The notes: generated from the letters alone by a model not told the origin. A stretch of DNA of 64,000 nucleotides from Parvularcula sp039818345 (GCA_039818345.1 JBCBUC010000020.1:1-64000); one strand, 5' to 3'. Positions 54,118 to 63,403 are shown, numbered from the stretch's first letter. Numbers and translations: made by a program.

Positions 54118-54734
54118 TGGAGCACCTTCTTTGTAAAGAGAAACAGCAGCATGGAAACCCTGATTGATCTCCTGCTCGCCAACACGCGGCTGGTGTCATA
54201 TTACCGCAGAAAGGGACCAAAGAGATCCCTCCGACTAAGGAGTGCCGCTCAATTGATTAGTAGTCACTAAATCATCACACGCAGGCAACTGCGCTGCCTT
54301 TTCTCACAGAATGGCCACCCTACTGAGAAAACGCAGATCGATTCGCGATATCGATGGTCTCCGGCAATCAATGTCTAACTTGAATTAGATGTCATAATTA
54401 ATTATACTAATTGATATTTCTAAACGGAAGAAATGCTTGAATGAAGAACTCGTTTGGTAACAGATCGAGTCGAGGACTATTTGTGCCCAAACCTCGGCCC
54501 AAATGGTCATTCCCTTCGACCACAGAGTAGCGTGGTGTTGAAGAACGACTATCGATCTGCACGCCGCCGAAAGTGTTTCATAATCACTGATAATATCATC
54601 AGTGTGCTTTTGTCTATTGTCGAGATGTTCATTGGGCAACGCCCAACGCATGCACAGCTTAGTCGTTGATAACGAGTCTCGCCATGAATTACGTATATGG
54701 CTTAACCAATGCAGCGACGATCGACGACTTCTCG
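54118..54734. other. Long AT-rich intergenic region
   Basis: About 617 bases with lower GC than the surroundings, especially 54365-54425 (runs such as TAATTAATTATACTAATTG). It must contain the promoter of the exported DUF917-like gene; the motif ATTAGTAGTC lies at 54256-54265, 139 bases before that start. An 88-codon frame on the minus strand (54385-54651) has no good composition or ribosome binding site and is not accepted. A weak hairpin AGGCA/TGCCT followed by TTTT is at 54283-54303. Confidence 0.5.
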
Positions 54735-55676
54735 CTAAGACAGGTTCATCGCCCTCAATAAGGCCAGCGCCGTCATCACATCAAGATGCGCGCCGCCGCC
54801 GTTCTTAAAGACAGTGACGGCATCATCATCGGTGCGGCTCACTCGGCCGGCCATCAGATCATAGAGATCACCGCGAACATCATTTCGCTCTATCACGCCC
54901 GACGCCAAAGGTATCATCAGTTCACCGATATGGTCGAGCGTCGTCTCTCGACAATCAACAAAAAGCTCCGCACGCCGTATGAGATCGTCATCCGCTTCTC
55001 GCATATCAGGCTTATAGGCGCCGACCAAGTCCACATGCGTCCCTGCTGCCACATCCGCGCCCATAACCAAAGGGTCGGTCGCCATGGTGGCGGAAGAGAT
55101 AATGTCAGCTCGACCCAATGCGCAAGACAGGTCCGCCACACTGACAATCTCGAGTGACGTCGATTTGTTCAATGATGAAGCGAGAGCTGATGCCTTTTGC
55201 GGCGTCCGGTTCCAAATCTCGATCGTTCGTAAACGAGGGAACAAAGCCTCATAGGCCTCAATGAGGTTTCGCGCGACCTCGCCCGCGCCGAGGATCAAAA
55301 GGCGTTCACTTTCCGGCCGGGCAAGAAGTGACGCACCCAGAACACTGTCAGCAGCCGTTTTCCACTTGGTGACAAGGTCGCTATCAATCATCGCCTCGAC
55401 CGCTCCCGTGCCATCATTGAACAAGAGCATGGCGCCCTGCACGGTTGGAAGAGGGCGTTGCGTATTACTCTTGAAAACAGTGACGGTCTTAACGCCGATC
55501 CCGACATTTTCGACCCAACCAGCGCGGCTGAGAAGAGCGTCGCCGGTACGGTCGATCAGGGTGTCGCGCGTTTCGGCCTTGGCCTGGCGGTGACCCTCAG
55601 CGATGGCATCAACCACGTCCCGCCAGGTGAGCTTCCCTTCCACATCGGCAGCTGTCATGTAGGGGATCATTGGCAT
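54735..55676 (-). CDS. Ornithine cyclodeaminase / mu-crystallin family reductase
   Basis: A 313-residue OCD/mu-crystallin family enzyme. It has the typical GIGVKTVTVFKSN, VQGAMLLFNDGTGAVEAMIDSDLVTKWKTAADS and the NAD(P) motif LLILGAGEVARNLIEAY, with VDLVGAYKPDMREADDDLI near the C terminus. Family members include ornithine cyclodeaminase and delta-1-pyrroline-2-carboxylate reductase. It diverges, with a 70-base gap, from a proline-racemase-family gene. That pairing favours reduction of pyrroline-2-carboxylate to L-proline in trans-3-hydroxyproline catabolism. Confidence 0.85.
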   Translation of the reverse strand: MPMIPYMTAADVEGKLTWRDVVDAIAEGHRQAKAETRDTLIDRTGDALLSRAGWVENVGIGVKTVTVFKSNTQRPLPTVQGAMLLFNDGTGAVEAMIDSDLVTKWKTAADSVLGASLLARPESERLLILGAGEVARNLIEAYEALFPRLRTIEIWNRTPQKASALASSLNKSTSLEIVSVADLSCALGRADIISSATMATDPLVMGADVAAGTHVDLVGAYKPDMREADDDLIRRAELFVDCRETTLDHIGELMIPLASGVIERNDVRGDLYDLMAGRVSRTDDDAVTVFKNGGGAHLDVMTALALLRAMNLS

Positions 55677-55746
55677 CAGAACGGCTCATCGGTAACTTCG
55701 CTAGACTGATTATCCCGAAACCAACAAGAGAAACAGGGTTCTCATC

Positions 55747-56778
55747 GTGCGCCATTCTAAGCTCATTCACGTTGTTTCATGCCATGCCGAGGGCGAAGTT
55801 GGCGATGTCATTGTCGGCGGGGTCGCGCCGCCGCCCGGCGAGACCCTATGGGATCAACGCCGCTTCATTGCAGAGGATCAGGAGCTACGAAACTTTGTCT
55901 TGAACGAGCCGCGAGGCGGTGTGTTCCGGCACGTCAACTTGCTCGTTGCGCCAAAAGATCAAGACGCTGCGATGGGTTGGATCATCATGGAACCTGCCGA
56001 TACTCCGCCCATGTCGGGGTCAAACTCGATCTGTGTGGCGACGGTTCTGCTAGAGACGGGGATCATCCCGATGGTCGAGCCCGAGACGGTCGTGACACTC
56101 GAAGCACCTGGTGGTTTAATTCGTGTCCGGGCTGAATGCGTTGATGGCAAGGTAGGACGGGTTTTTGTTGAAAACCTACCCTCCTTTGCCGCCGAGCTCG
56201 GTAGAGCTTTAGAGGTCGAGGGCCTAGGAACACTGAATGTCGACACGGCCTATGGCGGCGATAGCTTTGTGGTCGTCGATCCAAAAGCGCTTGGGTTTGA
56301 GATTGCTCCCCATGAAGCGCAAGACATTGCAAAAACCGGTGTGAAAATCTCGGACGCTGCGACGGAGCAGCTGGGTTTTCATCACCCGGAGCAAAAGGAT
56401 TGGAAACATATCTCCTTCTGCCTTTTCGCCGGAGAGATCAACCGACAGCATGACGAGCTTTCCGCGAAATCAGCGGTGGCGATTCGGCCTGGTAAGGTGG
56501 ATCGCTCCCCCACTGGCACGGCCGTCTCTGCACGCATGGCGATTTTGCACGCTCGAGGAGAGATGCAGATTGGTGAGACGTTCTGTGCACAGTCGATCAT
56601 CGGGTCGACGTTTACTGGCCAGATCCTTGGTGAGACCAAGGTGGGCGGCAAACCGGCCATCAGGCCTGAGATCGCTGGCCGGGCTTGGATCACGGGCGTG
56701 CATCAACATACGCTTGATCCAGACGATCCTTGGCCAGGTGGCTATCGGTTGAGTGACACCTGGCCAGGCGCAACGTGA
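55747..56778 (+). CDS. Proline racemase family protein, probable trans-3-hydroxyproline dehydratase
   Basis: A 343-residue proline-racemase-fold protein starting at a GTG. In proline racemase and 4-hydroxyproline epimerase both catalytic bases are Cys; in trans-3-hydroxy-L-proline dehydratase the second is Thr. Here the first position is Ser90 (PPMSGSNSIC, instead of MCGH) and the second is Thr256 (DRSPTGTAV). The Thr points to the dehydratase class; the Ser at position one is unusual. The rest of the fold is conserved (AYGGDSFVVVD, GEINRQHDELSAKSAVAI). The divergent OCD gene could reduce its product. Confidence 0.82.
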   Translation: MRHSKLIHVVSCHAEGEVGDVIVGGVAPPPGETLWDQRRFIAEDQELRNFVLNEPRGGVFRHVNLLVAPKDQDAAMGWIIMEPADTPPMSGSNSICVATVLLETGIIPMVEPETVVTLEAPGGLIRVRAECVDGKVGRVFVENLPSFAAELGRALEVEGLGTLNVDTAYGGDSFVVVDPKALGFEIAPHEAQDIAKTGVKISDAATEQLGFHHPEQKDWKHISFCLFAGEINRQHDELSAKSAVAIRPGKVDRSPTGTAVSARMAILHARGEMQIGETFCAQSIIGSTFTGQILGETKVGGKPAIRPEIAGRAWITGVHQHTLDPDDPWPGGYRLSDTWPGAT

Positions 56779-56802
56779 ACGCCGCGCCTGGTGTCAACTG
56801 GG

Positions 56803-59800
56803 TTACTCCTTAAGGACTGGCACCCGGCCCGACGTCCACGGAATACCCTTGTCCTCAAGACCGCTTTCAAACGCAGCGATGTCCTCATCAACGCGCGAAA
56901 GCTCACGCAAGACAGTGGCCGCCTCTGCTTCTGCGATTGCCAGGGCATCCCGATGCACGCCTGTCACTGGTGAAAGCGAGCCCCAGTGTCCATCAATGAT
57001 CGAAGAAACCCGGGCATCAAGGGACCATGGTGTCCGCTCAAACCGGCTCGAAATTGTGTCGTCACCGTTGAGTTTCAGGTCGATCGCATAAAGCTGATCA
57101 TCAAGTGCAGTCAAATTGGATCGATCTTCAGCCGTCGCCGCCGGGGCCACAAAAAGCGCCTGCCGCAGGCTATCGACACGCGTTTTGAGCTCCGAAAGCT
57201 TTTCATCAGCACCGGAAACGACGCGCGCCAATTCTGCTGTCGTTGATTGGAACGCGACCAGTTCGTCACGATCTGTACCCGTTGCCTCCTCTGGAGAGAG
57301 ACCAAGAGACTTCACCGTGAAGGTCTGCGGTTCACCAATCTCTATTTCCTCGCGATCGATAACTTTCGACAGCTGTACGGAATAGACGCCAGGGGCGACC
57401 AGAGGGCCGCCGTCATTTATCGCCCAGTGGTTATACTCAGCATCCGCGATGGGTTCGAAGGGCGCGTGCTGCAAATCCCACACGATTTGATGGAACCCAG
57501 GTTCAACAGGTCCCTTGATACGCCGAACTACTGCTCCTTCATTATCTCGGACGGTGGCCACGATTGTAGGTGCAATCTCGCGATCCTCGGCACGCAGATT
57601 ATCCCAAGATGGGTAAGGCGTATCGCCGCGATCGTCCTCGATGGCACGCTCTTCATCTCGCCGCGCATCACGCTTCGTCTCATAACCATCACGCAGATAA
57701 TAGGAAATCACCGCACCGAAGGGCGGGTTCGGCGCGTTGAAAAACGCATCACCCAGATCTCCCTTGCCTTCAGTGCTGTAACCGCCCCACCGGTCACCTT
57801 CGACATATATAAAGGGATCGCGCACGGGAAAGGAAGTCGCTTCTGTTTCGCTGAGGTCATCCATCTTCGTCCGGAGCGGTGCGTAATCATCGAGCACATA
57901 GATGCTTCGGCCGAAGGTGGCGATCACCAGGTCGCTTTCACGGCGTTGGATCTCGATATCCCGCACAGAGATCGTCGGCAAGTTGGTCAACTCATGCCAA
58001 TGACCACCGCCATCTTGGGTATAAAATACACCGTACTCGGTGCCGACAAAGAGAAGGTCGGGATCGACATGATCTTCGGCAATTGTGTGGACTGTGCCCC
58101 TGCCTGGAAGATCGCCATCGATTGGACTCCAGGTGCGTCCACGGTCCTCCGTCTTCATCACATATGGGGTGAAGTCACCGCGCTTATGATTGTCAAAGAC
58201 AGCATAAGCTCGATCGCTATCGTGCACCGATGCGATGATCTTCTCGACATAGGTCATCTCCGGCACGCCGTTGATGCGCGAGAGTGATCGCCACTCTTCG
58301 CCGCCATTTTCCGTGACATGAATCATCCCATCATCCGTCCCGACATAAAGGAGATCGGCCTGCAGTGGACTTTCATCGAAGGCGATGGTTGAGCCATAGA
58401 AGGATGTCCAATAGTTCTTGCGAACCGCGTCCACTGACCAGACGCGATCCCCAACATCGAGAAGGTTGCGATCAACCCCGCGGCTAAGATCACCACTAAT
58501 CGCCGTCCAGCTGTCGCCTCGATCATCGGAACGGAAGATCTTCTCCGCACCAAAATAAAGGCGCTTCGAATTGTGCGGTGAGATCAGAAGCGGAGAGTTC
58601 CAATTCCAATTGAACGCCATTTCGCCGCTTTGGGGTTGCGGTGTGATGGAGACGCGCTCTGTCGTGCGGCGATCATAACGCACAAGACCCGCATACTGAT
58701 ATTGTGCATAAATGATGTTGGGATCATCAGGATCGATCTGTGGCTCAAAGCCATCACCACCAAGAACAATTTCCCAATCAGCATTGACGATGCCGTGGAT
58801 GAGGTTGGTGCGCGATGGTCCGCACAACGTGTTGTTGTCCTGGGTACCAGCACAGACATTGTAGAAAGGAGCCGCGTTATCAACTTCGAGGCGGTAAAAC
58901 TGGGTCAGCGGGAGGTTCAGCATACGCCGGAATGTCTCGCCGCCGTCCCACGTTTCATAGATGCCGCCATCGCTTCCTATATACATGTGCAGGCTATCGT
59001 CAGGATCGAACCAGATCGCATGGTCATCCACATGGCGGTTATCGTAACCCATCTGCTCCCAGGAGTACCCGCCATCAAAGGTCTCCCAAGAAAAAGTGTC
59101 GATCAAAATGGCATGGTCTGGATCATTTGGATCAACCGTCAGTTCCCCGTAATAGGCGCTATCATTCGTACCGCGATCGGATCGTTTCTCCCACGTTGCG
59201 CCAAAGTCGTCGGAATAGTAGATGCCGCCGACGTCGTCTTGGCCTACGACCGATGCATAAACGACATCAGGGTGATGCGTAGACCAACCAAAGGCAATGC
59301 GACCCATATCGATATCCGTCGGAAGTCCATTGCCGATCTCTTCCCACGTCACGCCGCCATCGGTTGTCCGGTAGACTGCTGAGCCAGGTCCACCATTGAT
59401 CACAGACCAAGTGCGCCGGTAGCGCTCATAGGCGGAGACGATCATGAGATCCGGGTTCTGAGGGTGAACAACAAACTCGTTCGCGCCCGTGAACGGATCA
59501 ACATCAAGCAGCTTTTCCCACGTCTCACCGCCATCACTCGTTTTATAAAAACCACGGTCTCCGCCCTCGGACCAAAGTGGGCCGATTGCGGCAACGAATA
59601 CGGTTTTGGGATCGGTAGGGTGGAAACGGATCTGACCAATATGACCTGCATTCTCTAGCCCGACGCGGGTCCAGCTTTCACCGCCGTTGACGGACTTATA
59701 AACACCGTCACCGGCACCGACGGAGCGCTGGTTGTTGTTCTCTCCTGTGCCCACCCAAATCTCATTGCTGTTCGACGGGCTCATTTCGACATCGCCGGTG

Positions 59801-60108
59801 GCGTAGGATCCTTCATGGTCAAAAATCGGGGTCCAGGTGGTGCCCGCATTCTCCGTGCGCCACACACCGCTCGACGCCGTCGCAACAAAGAACCGGCTCT
59901 TCCGATCGGGATCGAACGCAAAGTCAGCGATGCGCCCCGACGAGTGCGCAGGCCCAATCATGCGCATCGGCAGGGAGGCGTAGACATTGTCCGCATCAGG
60001 TGTCTCAGCGCGAGTCCGGTCACCGCTCTCCTGCGCACACGACGCCGTCCCAACACTCAAAAACGCGGCAAGAGCGGTGAGCCCCAGCCTCAAACGACAG
60101 CTCATCAT
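56803..60108 (-). CDS. Large exported BNR/sortilin-like beta-propeller protein
   Basis: About 1101 residues. An N-terminal signal (LGLTALAAFLSVGTASCAQ) may be a lipoprotein signal, although the residues before Cys are not ideal. Many BNR/Asp-box repeats follow (TENAGTTW, SVNGGESWTRV, TSDGGETWEKL, TTDGGVTWEEI, SDDFGATWEK, SDDRGDSWTAI, TEDRGRTWSPI, TQDGGGHWHEL), forming one or two beta-propellers as in Vps10/sialidase-like proteins. The C-terminal 300 residues hold a beta domain (GPVEPGFHQIVWDLQHAPFEP) and a helical, probably coiled-coil tail. Sialidase catalytic residues are not evident, so the old label glycosyl hydrolase is not supported. Start at 60108; its gene ends 24 bases past the proline-racemase-family gene. 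Confidence 0.8.
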   Translation of the reverse strand: MMSCRLRLGLTALAAFLSVGTASCAQESGDRTRAETPDADNVYASLPMRMIGPAHSSGRIADFAFDPDRKSRFFVATASSGVWRTENAGTTWTPIFDHEGSYATGDVEMSPSNSNEIWVGTGENNNQRSVGAGDGVYKSVNGGESWTRVGLENAGHIGQIRFHPTDPKTVFVAAIGPLWSEGGDRGFYKTSDGGETWEKLLDVDPFTGANEFVVHPQNPDLMIVSAYERYRRTWSVINGGPGSAVYRTTDGGVTWEEIGNGLPTDIDMGRIAFGWSTHHPDVVYASVVGQDDVGGIYYSDDFGATWEKRSDRGTNDSAYYGELTVDPNDPDHAILIDTFSWETFDGGYSWEQMGYDNRHVDDHAIWFDPDDSLHMYIGSDGGIYETWDGGETFRRMLNLPLTQFYRLEVDNAAPFYNVCAGTQDNNTLCGPSRTNLIHGIVNADWEIVLGGDGFEPQIDPDDPNIIYAQYQYAGLVRYDRRTTERVSITPQPQSGEMAFNWNWNSPLLISPHNSKRLYFGAEKIFRSDDRGDSWTAISGDLSRGVDRNLLDVGDRVWSVDAVRKNYWTSFYGSTIAFDESPLQADLLYVGTDDGMIHVTENGGEEWRSLSRINGVPEMTYVEKIIASVHDSDRAYAVFDNHKRGDFTPYVMKTEDRGRTWSPIDGDLPGRGTVHTIAEDHVDPDLLFVGTEYGVFYTQDGGGHWHELTNLPTISVRDIEIQRRESDLVIATFGRSIYVLDDYAPLRTKMDDLSETEATSFPVRDPFIYVEGDRWGGYSTEGKGDLGDAFFNAPNPPFGAVISYYLRDGYETKRDARRDEERAIEDDRGDTPYPSWDNLRAEDREIAPTIVATVRDNEGAVVRRIKGPVEPGFHQIVWDLQHAPFEPIADAEYNHWAINDGGPLVAPGVYSVQLSKVIDREEIEIGEPQTFTVKSLGLSPEEATGTDRDELVAFQSTTAELARVVSGADEKLSELKTRVDSLRQALFVAPAATAEDRSNLTALDDQLYAIDLKLNGDDTISSRFERTPWSLDARVSSIIDGHWGSLSPVTGVHRDALAIAEAEAATVLRELSRVDEDIAAFESGLEDKGIPWTSGRVPVLKE

Positions 60109-60291
60109 CACCAACAACCTTTTCTCTTCGAAACAGCGAACGACGGACGAACGCCCACGCCTTTTTTTAGAAACCTTCTCACTTTCGCGTCGCTGCTTCA
60201 ATTCCGTCTCTGCAGGATGACCAAACGGCACGCCTTCGCCTATAGTGGTGGCAGGACAGCTGAACGTCAGCCGTCGATCAGGACAGACGCC

Positions 60292-61446
60292 ATGGTCACA
60301 AGCCACATTGCCATCCCTCCGAAGATTAGCACCGAGGAACGTAAGGACCGCCTTCGCGCCTTGCGGGCGAGCATGGCGGAACATGCCGTCGATGTTGTGA
60401 TCCTCTCGCCGGGAAGCAGCATGCGCTATTTCACCGGTCTTGGATGGGGAGAGACTGAGCGTCTTGTCTGCGCGCTGGTTGATCGGGAGGCTATTGAATT
60501 CATCTGCCCACGGTTCGAAGCAAGCTCGCTAACCGCGTCGGTCAGTATCGGCATCGACCATGCCTCCTACTGGGAAGAACACGAAGACCCACACCGGCTG
60601 ACAGCTAATCGTTTGAAGGCGCGCAACGCCATTTCGGTCGCGCTTGATGCCAATTGTTCCTTTGGTCATGCAAGCCGTTTGTTTGATGCAGCGGACGGCG
60701 TTCAGTGCAAGCGCGCTGATACCGTCATCGCCCCTCTGCGCGCCTGCAAGTCAGAGGCCGAATTGGCCCTTATGAAAGCTGCCAAGCAGATCACATTGGA
60801 CGTCCACCAACAAATTTTCGAAAGTCTCCAGGTGGGTGTCCGATCAAGCGAGGTGAAGGCGGAGATCGATCGTCTGCATAAGGCGGCAGGGTCGGATCAT
60901 GGCAGCAGCTTTTGCGCCGTTCAGTTTGGCGAGGCGACCTCTTACCCGCACGGCGTTCCGGGCGATCCTGCGCTTCAGCCAGGCGAGCTGATCTTGATTG
61001 ATACCGGCTGTACACTTGATGGGTACAACTCCGATATCACGCGGTCTTACGCCCTCGACCAGGTCGATCGCCGCGTCGAAGAGGTCTGGGCCATCGAAAA
61101 AGAGGCGCAGGCTGCAACATTTGCCGCCGCGCGCCCTGGACTGGCGTGCGAGGAGTTGGATCGCATCGCGCGGGATTGTCTTGAGGCTTATGATCTTGGT
61201 CCGGACTATCAACTACCGGGGCTGCCGCACCGCGTCGGTCACGGGATAGGGCTCGATATTCACGAGGGGCCTTATCTGGTGCGCGGTGACCAAACGCCAC
61301 TTGAGCCTGGCATGTGCTTTTCCAACGAACCGATGATTGTGGTCCCGCAAGTCTTTGGCGTGCGGCTAGAGGATCATTTCTATATCACAAGTGATGGCGC
61401 CGCTTGGTTCACCGAACCGCAAAAGAGCCTCTACGAACCATTTTAG
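60292..61446 (+). CDS. M24 family metallopeptidase (Xaa-Pro peptidase / creatinase type)
   Basis: About 384 residues with an N-terminal creatinase-like domain (VVILSPGSSMRYFTGLGW) and a pita-bread catalytic domain. All five metal ligands are visible: Asp in LILIDTGC, Asp in YNSDITRSY, His in RVGHGIGLDIHEGP, Glu in CFSNEPMI and Glu in VRLEDHFYI. It likely removes or splits before proline in di- or oligopeptides in the cytoplasm. The ATG at 60292 is chosen, as the conserved domain starts soon after; the longer open frame overlaps the divergent BNR gene. Its position near hydroxyproline-type genes suggests use of proline-rich peptides. Confidence 0.9.
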   Translation: MVTSHIAIPPKISTEERKDRLRALRASMAEHAVDVVILSPGSSMRYFTGLGWGETERLVCALVDREAIEFICPRFEASSLTASVSIGIDHASYWEEHEDPHRLTANRLKARNAISVALDANCSFGHASRLFDAADGVQCKRADTVIAPLRACKSEAELALMKAAKQITLDVHQQIFESLQVGVRSSEVKAEIDRLHKAAGSDHGSSFCAVQFGEATSYPHGVPGDPALQPGELILIDTGCTLDGYNSDITRSYALDQVDRRVEEVWAIEKEAQAATFAAARPGLACEELDRIARDCLEAYDLGPDYQLPGLPHRVGHGIGLDIHEGPYLVRGDQTPLEPGMCFSNEPMIVVPQVFGVRLEDHFYITSDGAAWFTEPQKSLYEPF

Positions 61447-61471
61447 TTCAGCCCATTGATAATGAAAGATA

Positions 61472-61548
61472 TGGTACCGCCTCCCCGGTTCGAACGGGGG
61501 ACCTCTTGATCCACAATCAAGCGCTCTAACCTACTGAGCTAAGGCGGC
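61472..61548 (-). tRNA. tRNA-His (GTG), CCA encoded
   Basis: Read on the minus strand: acceptor GCCGCCT, D-stem AGCTCAG...GAGC, anticodon arm CTTGA-TTGTGGA-TCAAG with anticodon GTG, T-arm CCCCG-TTCGAAC-CGGGG, acceptor AGGCGGT, A73 and an encoded CCA. Unlike most tRNA-His there is no G at -1 (T instead) and no C73. The first pair is G1:U72. This is the alphaproteobacterial form recognised by a divergent HisRS. Confidence 0.95.
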
Positions 61549-61631
61549 ATCGTCTGGGGTTCGCCAGAGCGAGGCTCATAAGCGATGAGGACAGGCGCGT
61601 CACCCCTTTTTCAGAGCAAGGCCAGCTTTGC

Positions 61632-62426
61632 TTAGCAGCGCCGCCCCATACGCGCCGCTTCGGACCGCAACGTGTTGATCCGTGTTTGTGACGCGGGGTG
61701 CGTGGAGGCAAATTCCGGCGGTCGAGACTGGCCGGCTGATGCCTGCGCCATGCCTTGCCAGAAGGTCACCGCCTCACAGATATCGTAGCCAGCACGCTGC
61801 ATGTATCGCAGACCTCCGACATCCGCCTCGAGTTCGTGTTTGCGGCTAAAGGGAAGAATGGCTCCGTAAAGGGCACCGATGCCAAGCGCCTGGGCGGCCG
61901 CCGAACTGCGGTCTTCACAGCCGGTGTCTCCGCTACCGCAGCCAGCACCAAGTGCCACCGTTGCGCCGATGACACCAACGGAGGCCAACACATTCTGACT
62001 GTAACGTTCAGCAGAGTGGCGATATTCGACATGAGCAATCTCGTGGCCAACCACCGCGGCGAGCTGCGAGTCATTGGCCATGATATCCATAATGCCGGTG
62101 TAAATCCCGATCTTGTTGCCGGGCAGTGCGAAAGCGTTGAGGTCATCGCTGTCAAAAACAAGATACTCCCAAGCGGCAGGGTTTTCGCCCGCAGCTCGCA
62201 AGAGCTGAGGTGCTACACGGTTAAGGCGCGAGGTGTAGGCCGGATTGCGGGAGATCCGCTCCTGCTGTTTGATTTGGTTCCAGCTTGAGGCAGCAGCTTG
62301 GGCCATGGTGGCTTCACCGGTGAAGATAAGCTGACTGCGCCCGATCTCGGGGTTGTACGTGCAGCCAGCCAACAATGCCAAAACCGCAAGCCAAGCCATT
62401 TTCCACATTGTGCTTCGTGCCGCCAT
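61632..62426 (-). CDS. M48 family lipoprotein metalloprotease
   Basis: About 264 residues. It has a lipoprotein signal (WKMAWLAVLALLAGC, Cys22), then an M48 domain with the zinc motif HEIAH (His128, Glu129, His132) and the third ligand Glu in HELEADVGG. A TFASTHPASQTRI-like C-terminal segment (FASTHPASQTRINTL) is typical of LoiP/YggG and BepA relatives, which act in outer-membrane quality control. Four cysteines around GAGCGSGDTGCEDRS form a loop between the two motifs. Starts at 62426 and 62408 are both possible; upstream frame to 62522 begins with TTG and overlaps the SDR stop. Confidence 0.88.
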   Translation of the reverse strand: MAARSTMWKMAWLAVLALLAGCTYNPEIGRSQLIFTGEATMAQAAASSWNQIKQQERISRNPAYTSRLNRVAPQLLRAAGENPAAWEYLVFDSDDLNAFALPGNKIGIYTGIMDIMANDSQLAAVVGHEIAHVEYRHSAERYSQNVLASVGVIGATVALGAGCGSGDTGCEDRSSAAAQALGIGALYGAILPFSRKHELEADVGGLRYMQRAGYDICEAVTFWQGMAQASAGQSRPPEFASTHPASQTRINTLRSEAARMGRRC

Positions 62427-62518
62427 CACGCTCGTCCCTATCGTGCCGCCCCACAGGCGAAATCGCGGCCTGTTTCGGCGCGATACCTCTCCGTTCCTTG
62501 CCAGGAAATCATTCCATT

Positions 62519-63328
62519 TCAAGCGTTGCCGTCCTCAGACGCCACCGACTTGGACAGCGCCAGTTGTCCGCCATCCACGAACAAAACCTGGCCGGTGATG
62601 AACGAGGCCTCCTCTCCGCAGAGAAAATGGATAGCGTTCGCCACCTCCTTGGGCTCGCCGCGTCGGCCCATCGGGGTCAGTTCAATCGCCGCTTTGCGTT
62701 GTTCAGGTGTGGTCACGGCGCGCTGATCAAAGAGCTCTTTGACGCCGCCAATCCCCACCGCATTCGCCCGCACACCGTAGGGTGACAGTGTCATGGCCAC
62801 CGCTTTGGTCAACTGCACAACCGCGCCCTGGCTCGCAGCAAAGAGGGCGTCATCAGCATTCGCGGTGACTGCATCATTAGAGACAACGTTGACGATCGCG
62901 CCAGAGATGGCGGTATCGACCCCGCCATCGCTGGTGTCGCTGGCCTGCTTCATAATCTGCCGCGCGACCGCTTTGTTGATCAGAAAAGTGGCGCGAACAT
63001 TGCGGTCCATGACCTCGTCGAACTGGTTCTCGGTGGTCTCCAGAAATGCGGCCTCGTGGTAATAGGCGGCGCAATGGGCGAGGACATTGACGGCGCCAAA
63101 ACTATCAAGCGCCTCCGCCATCACATTGTGGACATCCAAGGCTTCATGAAGGTCCGCTTGGATAAAGGCAGCATCACAACCCCGCCCGATCACCTCGTCG
63201 CGCACCGCGTGACCAGCCTCGCGGTCAGGGTCAGTCAAAAGCAATTTGTCTGAGGATTTGGAGAACCGAAGAGCCACCGCTCTTCCAAGCGTTCCGGCGG
63301 CGCCGGTGACGATGATCGAACGTCCCAT
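62519..63328 (-). CDS. SDR family protein lacking the catalytic Tyr and Lys
   Basis: A 269-residue short-chain dehydrogenase fold. The nucleotide motif TGAAGTLG, the LAHCAA strand (NAAG position), catalytic Ser150 (NVVSNDA) and the C-terminal ITGQVLFVDGGQ are present. The YxxxK motif reads FAASQ (Phe163, Gln167), so both catalytic residues are lost while the surrounding helix (GAVVQLTKAVAMTLSPYGVRANAV) is intact. It may bind ligand or nucleotide without reductase activity. It is followed by the M48 protease gene after about 90 bases. Confidence 0.8.
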   Translation of the reverse strand: MGRSIIVTGAAGTLGRAVALRFSKSSDKLLLTDPDREAGHAVRDEVIGRGCDAAFIQADLHEALDVHNVMAEALDSFGAVNVLAHCAAYYHEAAFLETTENQFDEVMDRNVRATFLINKAVARQIMKQASDTSDGGVDTAISGAIVNVVSNDAVTANADDALFAASQGAVVQLTKAVAMTLSPYGVRANAVGIGGVKELFDQRAVTTPEQRKAAIELTPMGRRGEPKEVANAIHFLCGEEASFITGQVLFVDGGQLALSKSVASEDGNA

Positions 63329-63354
63329 GAAGGAATCCCGCTCTCATTGAGCCC

Positions 63355-63385
63355 AAAAGACAACGCCCCGAGCGGGGCCGGGGCG
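63355..63385 (-). terminator. Intrinsic terminator after the YdcH-like gene
   Basis: On the minus strand CGCCCCG, an 8-base loop and CGGGGCG form a GC-rich stem, followed by TTGTCTTTT. It lies 19 bases past the stop codon of the small gene and just before the SDR start. Confidence 0.7.
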
Positions 63386-63403
63386 CGTCCAGGGAGATGT
63401 GTT

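Noticed and set aside
54385..54651. 88-codon open frame on the minus strand
   Set aside because: Lies in an AT-rich intergenic region, with no recognisable domain or ribosome binding site.
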